Positions 48,028 to 55,913 of a DNA stretch of 64,000 nt are shown piece by piece; position 1 is the first letter of the stretch; each line of letters begins with the position of its first letter. Location: positions 1-64,000 of the IMG/VR virus record IMGVR_UViG_3300012920_000022. One strand, written 5' to 3'. The stretch is from a virus. Below the pieces are notes generated by a model. It was not told the DNA's origin, ran no database searches, and saw nothing but the letters and a program-made list of their open reading frames with translations. A program made the translations under genes and the position numbers.

Positions 48028-49020
48028 ATGCATAATCTAGATTTCAATTCCGAAAGAAACACCTATTCTTATATGGGTACACAAAAAGCTTGGCATGGTC
48101 TTGGACAAATAGTAACCGAAGCTAAGACTGCTCAAGAAGCACTGGTACTTTCCAACATGGATTTTGATGTAATAAAAGTCCCTGTTCCAGCTGGTGAAGT
48201 TGAAATAAATGGTGAGAAATTTATGGTTAAAGATCCCACTAAGAATTATGTTATTAGAACTGACACTGCCGAAGTTTTAGGTACTGTTGGTAGTACCTAT
48301 ACAGTACTCCAGAATCGGGATGCATTTAGTTTTTTTGATAATATTGTTGATAAAGATGAAGCAATATACGAAACTGCTGGTGTTATTAGAGGTGGGAGAC
48401 GTATCTGGATTGCTGCTAAGATGCCAAGCTACATAAAAGTTGGTAATGAAGATATTGAGCAATATGTAGTAATTACTAATGGTCATGATGGTAAATCTGG
48501 TTGTACTGCATTCTTAACCCAAGTAAGAATAGTCTGTGAAAATACTTTGAGATATGGTATTAGCAGTGCTATGAATAAAGTTAGTATACCCCACAGAAGT
48601 AAAATTGCTGAAAAAATTAAAATGGCTCATCAAGTTCTTGGCATGTCCAATAAGTACAATGAAGAGATATCCGATATTTGGAATGCCATGGCTAAAAAGC
48701 AGGTCACTGAGAAGATTACCATGGATTATTTGTTAAAATTATACCCCACTCATGAAGATTCTTCTATAGTTACGGTTACCGATAAATTTAGAGAAGATAT
48801 AATGGAATATATCAATTCGGATGCAACTGTTCAAACTAAAGAAACTAAACATACTGTGTGGGGACTTGTTCAGTCTATCAATGGTTGGTATCAACACAAG
48901 AAAAAATACAGACCTACCAGTAATTTCACCGTAGAGGATGTTAAACTTAACAGCATCTGGGATGGATCAACTCAGAAGAAAAATCAACAAGCATTTGATT
49001 TAGCATTAACATTAATATAG
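48028..49020 (+). CDS. DUF932 (phage/plasmid TIGR03299) protein, 330 aa
   Basis: TYSYMGTQKAWHGLGQIVTEAKTAQEAL at the N-terminus, NYVIRTDTAEVLGTVGSTYTVLQNRDAFSFFD, GGRRIWIAAKMP, YVVITNGHDGKSGCTAFLTQVRIVCENTL and IPHRSKIAEKIKMAHQVLG are the standard blocks of DUF932, at typical length. The family occurs on plasmids and phages; its function is not known to me, though the fold has been linked to DNA-processing contexts. It has clearly higher GC codon third positions (for example CTTGGACAAATAG, GGTGGGAGACG) than its neighbours, so it may be highly expressed or acquired. Confidence 0.9.
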   Translation: MHNLDFNSERNTYSYMGTQKAWHGLGQIVTEAKTAQEALVLSNMDFDVIKVPVPAGEVEINGEKFMVKDPTKNYVIRTDTAEVLGTVGSTYTVLQNRDAFSFFDNIVDKDEAIYETAGVIRGGRRIWIAAKMPSYIKVGNEDIEQYVVITNGHDGKSGCTAFLTQVRIVCENTLRYGISSAMNKVSIPHRSKIAEKIKMAHQVLGMSNKYNEEISDIWNAMAKKQVTEKITMDYLLKLYPTHEDSSIVTVTDKFREDIMEYINSDATVQTKETKHTVWGLVQSINGWYQHKKKYRPTSNFTVEDVKLNSIWDGSTQKKNQQAFDLALTLI

Positions 49021-49028
49021 GATAATAC

Positions 49029-49544
49029 ATGGAAAAATATTTAATATCGTTTGATGTCTACGGGGAAGTAGACATCAAACGCCATACTAGAATTATATTT
49101 AGTAAAAGCTATAAACACGCATTGTTGCTTACTGAATATAAGGTTAAATCATTTTGTCTAGATGCCAATATTAGTATGGATCAGGTGGATGTTCATGAAC
49201 CTGAATTATATGAAAAATTTATTGAACATCAAGATCACAATACTGATTCTATGGATTTCATAGAATATGGTGATGTTGATAGGTCTGTATTTACTCACAT
49301 AGGTTCTATGAACCACATTGTTCAACTCAAGTATGATAATAAAACCAATAATGCATGTGTTGATCAATATCAGCCAAGAAGAAATACTGTTTGGTCTGGT
49401 GATATTGATATACCCAGAGATGAAATGTGTGAATTGTTGAAGGAAAATATAGAACGTATGAAGTTATATATAAATCTTCAATATGAGTTTATACTTGGTT
49501 ACATTGATGATATATATTATTGGGAATATGAAAACAGGGACTAA
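49029..49544 (+). CDS. Hypothetical protein, 171 aa
   Basis: Alpha/beta protein with YLISFDVYGEVDIKRHTRIIFSKSYKHALLLTEYKV and FTHIGSMNHIVQLKYDN. The first codons contain a perfect 14-bp hairpin (49048-49081) around GGGGAA, encoding FDVYGEVDIK, which might affect translation. Overlaps the next gene by 17 bp. Function unknown. Confidence 0.5.
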   Translation: MEKYLISFDVYGEVDIKRHTRIIFSKSYKHALLLTEYKVKSFCLDANISMDQVDVHEPELYEKFIEHQDHNTDSMDFIEYGDVDRSVFTHIGSMNHIVQLKYDNKTNNACVDQYQPRRNTVWSGDIDIPRDEMCELLKENIERMKLYINLQYEFILGYIDDIYYWEYENRD

Positions 49545-49905
49545 TATTGCTTATGTTACCGAATTATTGTGTGAATTGGGTAACGGCAACGGATATCACT
49601 ATCTGAATAGTATATTTGATGATTTTGATGGGGATACATATATTAATGTTAGAATCACTAGATGTGGTGAATACTATTATGTTTATGGTGATAGACCATT
49701 AACAGACATAGAAATATTTGATATTAGTCATGCTAGTAGATTAAAGACACCAGATGCATTTAAATTATTTGCTAGCCTGCTACATGAATTTAAGCAATAT
49801 TCTATAGATCAATTAGCCAAAGGAATTAATAAACTGGATGATTATGCAAATCTTTTATTGTCAGCTATTAACTCACTAGACAATTTTTATGATTTAAAGA
49901 TTTAA
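49528..49905 (+). CDS. Hypothetical protein, 125 aa
   Basis: I take the ATG at 49528 (KTGTNIAYVTELLCELGNGNGYHYL), which gives a 17-bp overlap with the previous gene, over the more distal start at 49483. Helical C-terminal half (HASRLKTPDAFKLFASLLHEFKQYSIDQLAKGINKL). Function unknown. Confidence 0.5.
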   Translation: MKTGTNIAYVTELLCELGNGNGYHYLNSIFDDFDGDTYINVRITRCGEYYYVYGDRPLTDIEIFDISHASRLKTPDAFKLFASLLHEFKQYSIDQLAKGINKLDDYANLLLSAINSLDNFYDLKI

Positions 49906-49909
49906 TGCA

Positions 49910-50065
49910 ATGAAGTCAGATGATAATTACCACATTAAACTGGATGAAGATGAATTTAAATTTTTATTGGATATACACACTATGGTGTCGCCATTTTTAT
50001 CTGATGAAAATATATCCACATACTTATCCATAGGATTTAAAATTAAAACAAATAGAACAGAATAA
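49910..50065 (+). CDS. Small acidic protein, 51 aa
   Basis: ORF MKSDDNYHIKLDEDEFKFLL ... IKTNRTE follows the previous gene by four bases, and is closed by a strong terminator, which places it as the last gene of this run. Acidic N-terminal half, no recognised family. Confidence 0.5.
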   Translation: MKSDDNYHIKLDEDEFKFLLDIHTMVSPFLSDENISTYLSIGFKIKTNRTE

Positions 50066-50067
50066 TA

Positions 50068-50105
50068 CAGAGGACGTGTAGTTACACGTCCTCTGCTGTT
50101 TTTGA
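50068..50105 (+). terminator. Rho-independent-type terminator
   Basis: CAGAGGACGTGTA, 2-nt loop (GT), TACACGTCCTCTG then CTGTTTTTG. A 13-bp GC-containing stem, the most GC-rich element in the neighbourhood, with a T-run on the plus strand. It separates the small-gene run from the endolysin gene. Confidence 0.85.
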
Positions 50106-50130
50106 TATATAATAGAAAACGCAAAATCAT

Positions 50131-50916
50131 ATGAATTCTATTGTAAGCAAAAACGCTGGTGGTACAAGATATGAAATATTATCTACTCTATTATCCTTAC
50201 ATGGGTTTGACTCCATAGAATCTTTTCAAAATCATGCTGGATTATTATCGGATGGACTATACGGAATGAAAACCCATGAAAAATTGTATTCACATATACT
50301 CGATGTTGATCATGTAGAATTTGCTGGTCATTATTATATGCAAGAATTTCCAAAAAAACAAATTGTACTACATCATAGTGCTGGTAGAGATAATTCTAGA
50401 AGTATGTTTGATTATTGGAAAAATGATGGTGTTTATCATGTGGCAACATCCATAGGCATTAATGATGATGGTAAAGTGGTAAAAGGCTATGATGAAAGAC
50501 ATTGGGGACATCATATAGGTATGCAAAATATCTATAATTTGGCTCGTAATAGAGAATCCGTGGCGGTTGAAATATGTAATTGGGGTGCTTTAAATGATGA
50601 TATGGTTAGTTGGGCAGGAGTTAGAGTGCCTGAAGATAAGGTCATAGAACTCAATTATAAAAACATTAAATATTTTGAGAAATACACTCAAAAGGAAATA
50701 GATTCATTGGAATTATGGATAGTCATTAATGCTATTAGATTTGATATACCACTTGATTATAATGAGAATGATATGTGGAAGGTATCACAGAACGCTATTG
50801 CTGGAACTCCAGGTATATACACTCATAATAGCTATATATCATGGAAGAGTGATATAAGTCCACAACCTAATATGATAAATATGTTATCTGGTTTGAAAGA
50901 TAAATACCTTTCATAA
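50131..50916 (+). CDS. Endolysin, N-acetylmuramoyl-L-alanine amidase (Amidase_2 type)
   Basis: N-terminal part with LLSDGLYGMKTHEKL looks like a short peptidoglycan-binding fold. The amidase core has QIVLHHSAGRDNSRSMFDYWKNDGVYHVATSIGINDDGKVVKGYDERHWGHHIG; HH of LHHSAG supplies one zinc ligand, and the later THNSYISWKSDISPQP the others. VAVEICNWG is the next conserved strand. It cuts the amide bond between muramic acid and L-alanine at the end of infection. No signal peptide, so a holin is needed; no clear holin gene is in this window. Confidence 0.88.
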   Translation: MNSIVSKNAGGTRYEILSTLLSLHGFDSIESFQNHAGLLSDGLYGMKTHEKLYSHILDVDHVEFAGHYYMQEFPKKQIVLHHSAGRDNSRSMFDYWKNDGVYHVATSIGINDDGKVVKGYDERHWGHHIGMQNIYNLARNRESVAVEICNWGALNDDMVSWAGVRVPEDKVIELNYKNIKYFEKYTQKEIDSLELWIVINAIRFDIPLDYNENDMWKVSQNAIAGTPGIYTHNSYISWKSDISPQPNMINMLSGLKDKYLS

Positions 50917-50937
50917 TATGGTAACTTAAAACATTTT

Positions 50938-50980
50938 TACAGTTTAACATTTTTTTACAGTTTAACATTTTTACATTTTT
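50938..50980. repeat. Short direct repeats upstream of the SSB gene
   Basis: CAGTTTAACATTTTT occurs at 50940 and 50958 with an 18-bp period, and partial copies (AACATTTTTAC) flank them. They lie within the leader of the ssDNA-binding protein gene and could be sites for its autoregulation in the mRNA, as T4 gp32 binds its own leader. Confidence 0.6.
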
Positions 50981-50983
50981 ATT

Positions 50984-52345
50984 ATGAATACAGAAGAACA
51001 AGAACTTTACGGTGACATAGACAAAATGTTTGAGGATTCAAGTGACATAAGCATTGGATCTCAAGGTGTGGTGCAAGGTGCAGGAGCTGTAGACCCCGAT
51101 TTATATACAGTTAGCTTAAACAATAATGACAAAATACCAAAAGATAAGAATGGGTCTCCATTCTATAATTCATTGGTGAGATTTGTTATGAACCCAAAGC
51201 TACACAATGGTAATTTTCTACATAGAATTACCAAATATGTGTATTATATGAAGGCATCTGGTGCCACTGACAATTCCCCTATTTGGTTAGATTGCCCAAG
51301 CACTATTGGTACTAATAAAAACCTCATGTCTGCCACTTTTTTTTATCTTAAAAATCTTGGTAGTAAACACTATTCAAACATTGCTTACTCTGATTTTTCC
51401 AGAAAGCTTTATAATTGGGCGATTATTTATATTGTTAAAGATGGTAACTTTCCGGATCTGGATAACACCTTTAAAGTGTTTAGATTCCCCAATACCATCA
51501 ATGACATGATAGATACCGAAGCTGCTGGTAATGAGCAATTTCAGCAACCTCCCGTGAATGTATTTCATCCCTTTTATGGTAAAAATCTATTATTGGATTT
51601 TCGTAGCAAAAAAATTAAAAATGATGATGGTCATGAAAGAACAGTATCCACATATGAGGGTAGTAAATTTGATGGCACTGTAAGCATGATACCAATACCT
51701 GGACTTGACTATCAAGTTTATCCTGTTATAGGTAATGGGCTATATTCTAAAGACCCCATTGAAAACGAAAAGTTTAAAGAACACAATAAGGTGGTTCAGC
51801 GAAAGCTTGGTAAATATATTCATGATAATGTACCGGATTTATCTAAATATTGTTATAAGGGATGGGATGATTCTACCGAAGAAATGATTATAGCATATAT
51901 CCAAGAAAGGATTTCTGACACCAAAGTCTACAAGGGTTTATTGAGACATTTTTATAGATCCAGATTATTTATCAGAAAATACACTAGCATAGAAAACGTA
52001 TTTGAAATGTCTGATAAAATTCAGTCTGATTATGGTGGGGTGGATGACATCGGTGATGAAGATAATGATACCGCAGCGAAGAGACCAGTTCATGATGATG
52101 AAGACATTAAAGATTTTAAGGCTTCATTGGAAAGTACTGGTGATGATGACTTACCAGATCTACCATTCGGAGATATGGATGATGAAACACCCAATAAACA
52201 AGAAAACACCCAAAATCAGCAAAATAATCCAAAACCATCACAAAATAGTCCAAACAAAACCAATCCAAATCCATCACAAAATTCAAGTGAAAACGATGAA
52301 GATTTTGATATAGGTAGTGATATAGACTGGTCTAGTGTTGGATAA
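50984..52345 (+). CDS. 32: Single-stranded DNA-binding protein, gp32-like
   Basis: 453 aa. The N-terminal about 40 residues are charged; a core with IWLDCPSTIGTNKNLMSATFFYLKNLGSKHY, YNWAIIYIVKDGNFPDLDNTFKVFRFPNTINDMID, VNVFHPFYGKNLLLDFRSKKIKND and TYEGSKFDGTVSMIPI has the order of gp32-like OB-fold proteins. The tail (about 370-453) is very acidic and Asn/Gln/Pro-rich, ending DFDIGSDIDWSSVG, the usual SSB tail for protein contacts. It lacks the zinc Cys set of T4 gp32. Primase follows immediately (stop/start TAATGG), giving a replication operon. Confidence 0.78.
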   Translation: MNTEEQELYGDIDKMFEDSSDISIGSQGVVQGAGAVDPDLYTVSLNNNDKIPKDKNGSPFYNSLVRFVMNPKLHNGNFLHRITKYVYYMKASGATDNSPIWLDCPSTIGTNKNLMSATFFYLKNLGSKHYSNIAYSDFSRKLYNWAIIYIVKDGNFPDLDNTFKVFRFPNTINDMIDTEAAGNEQFQQPPVNVFHPFYGKNLLLDFRSKKIKNDDGHERTVSTYEGSKFDGTVSMIPIPGLDYQVYPVIGNGLYSKDPIENEKFKEHNKVVQRKLGKYIHDNVPDLSKYCYKGWDDSTEEMIIAYIQERISDTKVYKGLLRHFYRSRLFIRKYTSIENVFEMSDKIQSDYGGVDDIGDEDNDTAAKRPVHDDEDIKDFKASLESTGDDDLPDLPFGDMDDETPNKQENTQNQQNNPKPSQNSPNKTNPNPSQNSSENDEDFDIGSDIDWSSVG

Positions 52346-53454
52346 TGGAGTTTGATAAATTAGATGAAAATTCTATGGATGGTGTGAATGATACGCACAT
52401 CATCCATATATTACACAAATCCATAACCAATATATTAAAATCTAAATTTCCCACCGATTACGAAAAACAATCTATATCACATAGAACTAACAGAATTAAT
52501 TTTGCATGTCCCATATGTGGTGATAGTAGTACTAGTAGTACCAAAAAGCGTGGCAACATTTACATAGGTAATGGATTTAGGTATATGTGCTATAATATTT
52601 GTGGTAGTATGCCATTATCACAATTTTTTAGATCGTTAAATGTAGAGTTCCCATTTGATGATAGATCATTATTATACATATCAAGCTCCCATAATAACTA
52701 TATATCGCACAATATTTCCAATAATAGGAACAATAATTATTTTAAGAACTTATTAGAAATAGATAAGTATGCAATACCAATACCAATAATAGAAAAATTA
52801 TTTAACTTAAAAAAAATACAGGATGATAAGGTAGCATATGAATTTATCAAATCTAGAAACCAATTATCTTATATAAGTAACCTTAGATCAAATAAATATG
52901 GAATATATATACTCAATATGTTTGATGATAAAGTTATAAGTCTGCAAACCAGATACTACAAAGGTGATTATAGATATTTATCCAAAAGATATTCTAGAAT
53001 ATTAAAACATATGAATGTCGATTCATCGAAAATAGATCCTCAATATTTATCTATGATGGATAATTTATCCAATTATTATGGAATATTTGGTGTTGATTTT
53101 TCCAAATCAGTATATGTATTTGAGGGTGCGTTCGATTCCCACCATATACCAAATTCTATAGCCACATTATCTGCTAGTAATGATATAATTTTTGATAATG
53201 CAGTGTATTTTTTTGATAATGACGATGCTGGTAGAAAAAAATCCATAGCAAAATTAGAGAAAGGTCATAAAGTGTTTTTATGGAGTTCATTTCTCAATGA
53301 TCATGGTAATTATAATCCTATGAAACCCAGGGATTATCATAAAGATATATATGATGGAATGGATTTGGATGATATTATAAGATTAAATCTTTGTGATATA
53401 CCCACATTGTATAAATATTTTTCTAACGATATTAGCGATATGTTGTATGTATGA
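52345..53454 (+). CDS. DNA primase, DnaG/gp61-like, 369 aa
   Basis: The zinc ribbon CPICGDS ... MCYNICG (Cys55, Cys58, Cys82, Cys86) is at the N-terminus. The Toprim domain has VYVFEGAFDSHHIPNSIATLSASN and FFDNDDAGRKKSIAKL, with the acidic EGxxD and DxDxxG-type residues. It makes RNA primers for lagging-strand synthesis. It shares one base with the SSB gene and overlaps the next small gene by 8 bp. There is no DnaB-type helicase domain in the protein, so that function must be elsewhere. Confidence 0.85.
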   Translation: MEFDKLDENSMDGVNDTHIIHILHKSITNILKSKFPTDYEKQSISHRTNRINFACPICGDSSTSSTKKRGNIYIGNGFRYMCYNICGSMPLSQFFRSLNVEFPFDDRSLLYISSSHNNYISHNISNNRNNNYFKNLLEIDKYAIPIPIIEKLFNLKKIQDDKVAYEFIKSRNQLSYISNLRSNKYGIYILNMFDDKVISLQTRYYKGDYRYLSKRYSRILKHMNVDSSKIDPQYLSMMDNLSNYYGIFGVDFSKSVYVFEGAFDSHHIPNSIATLSASNDIIFDNAVYFFDNDDAGRKKSIAKLEKGHKVFLWSSFLNDHGNYNPMKPRDYHKDIYDGMDLDDIIRLNLCDIPTLYKYFSNDISDMLYV

Positions 53455-53611
53455 TAATCCAAATATAATAATATTACCCAATATATTTGATATAGATATT
53501 AGTTTTAGTGATGATGATATTAGTGATATTAGTGATGATGATATTATTAAATCCTCCAATACTAATGTGATTGAAATTATCGATGATACTAACAAAAATA
53601 GCATTTTTTAA
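53447..53611 (+). CDS. Small acidic protein, 54 aa
   Basis: The ATG at 53447 overlaps the primase stop. The product is acidic with a repeated SDDDISDISDDDI segment, encoded by a (AGTGATGATGATATT)-like tandem repeat. It shares its last base with the next ATG. Function unknown; low-complexity acidic peptides may mimic DNA. Confidence 0.5.
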   Translation: MYDNPNIIILPNIFDIDISFSDDDISDISDDDIIKSSNTNVIEIIDDTNKNSIF

Positions 53612-54090
53612 TGGATAACGTAGAAAGTAATATCATTGATGGAATCAATGAACTAGCTGAAATAATAGATGAATGGGAATCATTATCTAAACTTAACATA
53701 GAGAAGAAACTTGATATATTATCTGGATATTTTACTAATATTGATCTGCTCCATGATAATAGGCATAAGTATTTTAAATTTAGGCAATCATTATTGAGCA
53801 AACAATATGATTATCAAACTACTTCTAACAAAATATCCAAAATATTTAATGAATATACGGATTATCGTAAAGTTAAATTAAAGAATCTCCTATCATCAGA
53901 TGATAAATCCATTAAACCAAGCAATCAAAAACAAAGAGATGACTATGTGACTATGGGTACCAATAATATAACCTATTATATCAATCAAATAGATCATATA
54001 ATAGGTTATATTATTGGTACTATAAAAAATGTAGATCACATGATGTATTCCATAGATTCTATTATAAAGCATAATGAAAAATATAGTTAA
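53611..54090 (+). CDS. Hypothetical helical protein, 159 aa
   Basis: Helical throughout: INELAEIIDEWESLSKLNIEKKLDILSGYF, KFRQSLLSKQYDYQTTSNKISKIFNEYT. No family recognised. Position in the replication operon suggests a role in DNA metabolism. A 12-bp inverted repeat (AACCTATTATAT / ATATAATAGGTT) lies in the frame near 53969-54007. Confidence 0.5.
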   Translation: MDNVESNIIDGINELAEIIDEWESLSKLNIEKKLDILSGYFTNIDLLHDNRHKYFKFRQSLLSKQYDYQTTSNKISKIFNEYTDYRKVKLKNLLSSDDKSIKPSNQKQRDDYVTMGTNNITYYINQIDHIIGYIIGTIKNVDHMMYSIDSIIKHNEKYS

Positions 54091-54099
54091 ATATTTTTC

Positions 54100-54330
54100 A
54101 TGACAGCATTTGAATTATGTCAAATTTATGATGGACAAAATTTTAGAGTTAAAGGAGGTATAGTTATATGGAATTTTATAAATTATAGATATAGAAATGA
54201 TAAATGTTTTGTTCAAAGGATAGTACCTGTAAGTGATTGGTATACTATCAAAAGTTCATATATTTCTCCTAATACCATGGTGGAGGTGGTAAAATTGAAC
54301 AGATCCAATGGTTTATATGAATTAATATAA
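54100..54330 (+). CDS. Hypothetical protein, 76 aa
   Basis: Small beta protein (FELCQIYDGQNFRVKGGIVIWNFINYRYRNDKCFVQRIVPVSDWYTI), SH3-like in appearance. Directly upstream of uvsW; the late-type TATAAATA overlaps its last codons. Confidence 0.5.
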   Translation: MTAFELCQIYDGQNFRVKGGIVIWNFINYRYRNDKCFVQRIVPVSDWYTIKSSYISPNTMVEVVKLNRSNGLYELI

Positions 54331-54333
54331 ATA
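54326..54333 (+). promoter_or_regulatory. Late-type promoter TATAAATA before uvsW
   Basis: Exact TATAAATA six bases before the ATG at 54339. In T4, uvsW is a late gene, so this fits, though the leader would be very short. Confidence 0.45.
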
Positions 54334-54338
54334 TTTTG

Positions 54339-55913
54339 ATGAATATGGTGAAAATTAATCTACATAAAGATAGAATAAATTTGATGATATTAACTGATAG
54401 TCCAGATACATCATCAAAATTGTTTGATCATTTTACCTTTAAAGAGAGCAATTGGAAGTTTTTAGCTAGAAAATACCCAGGTCACACTGGTGATGTTAGA
54501 TTTATAAAGTTCGCAAAAAAAGGTGAATTAACTAATTTAAAAACTTCCGTGGGATTTTATTATCATTTAATAAAATATTTGAATGATAATAATTTGCCAT
54601 ATGAAAGTGATGTATTGGAATCCATATATAGAAAGATTACAGATTTCCATTTTTTTTACAATAAATTGATAGAAAAAATGGGGTTTCAGTTTAGAGATAT
54701 GCAATACAACGCAGCTTTATCTGCATTGGAAAATGATTTTTGTATATTGCATCTGGATACTAATAGTGGTAAGACCTTTATCCTTTTTTCTATAGTAACT
54801 TATATGATATGGAAAAAAGAATGCAAACAAATATTAATAGTATGTACTGATTTGGGTTTAACTAAGCAAATGTTTGAAGATTTTGGGGAATATATGTCAG
54901 GTTTCCTAAATTATAAGGTATTAATCTGTCATGGTAAAGCTACTGTTAAATCATTTGAAGGTTACAAAGTCATCATATCCAATTTCCAGTATCTTGGTAA
55001 CAGAGATAAATCATTATTTAAAAATATATCACATGTGTTTTTTGATGAATGTGATTTATGTACTGCTAAAACATATGATAAAATAGTCAAAAAACTTCCA
55101 CCATCTGATAAAAGAATTGGTGTTACTGGAACACTACCATCTCCCAAATCCGTTAAATTCAACAAAATCAGAAAAAAGACTGGTGATGTAATGGCTAGAA
55201 TAAAAAAAGAAGACTTAATGGAGCTGGGATATTCTGCAAAACCCATAATAAAGGTTATTGAATTGGATTATTTATCTATAAACGATAGATTAGAAATATA
55301 TGATTGTAAAATCAATATAGAAGATGAAGACCAAATGTTTAGAGTAAAAATGTTGGAATCTTCTAAACTTAGAGATAGCCAACTTAGGTTAGATTATATA
55401 TCTAACCTAGCTGTAAACAGTATTGGTAATGGTGTTATATTTTGTTCTGATAAAAAATATGGATATGGTTTAAAAATAAAGGAATATTTATTATCTTTGA
55501 ATTCTGGTAAGGAAATATATTATGCTGATGGTGATACAAAATCATCTGATAGACAAACCTATACCAATAGAATGAGAACCGGAAATAACAGGATATTAAT
55601 AGTCACTTATAGTATTTGGGGTAGAGGTATATCTGTACCTAATCTATCATGGATAATCGCAGCAGAACCAAAGAAAAACGAAACTACCTTGGATCAGGCT
55701 ATGGGTAGAGGTGAGAGAATAAAGGATGGTAAAAATCACTATATATGGTATGATATAGTTGATAATTTTGATATAAATAAACAAAATTATCCTAGTTTAT
55801 ATGATGATGGTATCACATATAAGAGTTATATGATGAAAAACTTCTCCAATAGAAAATCATTCTATAAATCTAAAAATTGGGATATAGATATTCACGAAAA
55901 GGTTACCTTATAA
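54339..55913 (+). CDS. uvsW: UvsW-like superfamily 2 DNA/RNA helicase
   Basis: Helicase motifs in order: Q-like FQFRDMQYNAALSAL, motif I LDTNSGKT, motif Ia ILIVCTDLGLTKQMFEDF, motif II FFDECDLC (DECD in place of DEAH), motif III GVTGTLPSP, IV NGVIFCSDKKYG, V ILIVTYSIWGRGISVPN, VI LDQAMGRGERI. The N-terminal about 120 residues are the usual UvsW extension. UvsW unwinds R-loops and branched DNA and shifts replication from origin- to recombination-driven. The ATG at 54339 is preferred to the TTG at 54336. Overlaps the convergent 1121-aa gene by six bases. Confidence 0.88.
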   Translation: MNMVKINLHKDRINLMILTDSPDTSSKLFDHFTFKESNWKFLARKYPGHTGDVRFIKFAKKGELTNLKTSVGFYYHLIKYLNDNNLPYESDVLESIYRKITDFHFFYNKLIEKMGFQFRDMQYNAALSALENDFCILHLDTNSGKTFILFSIVTYMIWKKECKQILIVCTDLGLTKQMFEDFGEYMSGFLNYKVLICHGKATVKSFEGYKVIISNFQYLGNRDKSLFKNISHVFFDECDLCTAKTYDKIVKKLPPSDKRIGVTGTLPSPKSVKFNKIRKKTGDVMARIKKEDLMELGYSAKPIIKVIELDYLSINDRLEIYDCKINIEDEDQMFRVKMLESSKLRDSQLRLDYISNLAVNSIGNGVIFCSDKKYGYGLKIKEYLLSLNSGKEIYYADGDTKSSDRQTYTNRMRTGNNRILIVTYSIWGRGISVPNLSWIIAAEPKKNETTLDQAMGRGERIKDGKNHYIWYDIVDNFDINKQNYPSLYDDGITYKSYMMKNFSNRKSFYKSKNWDIDIHEKVTL

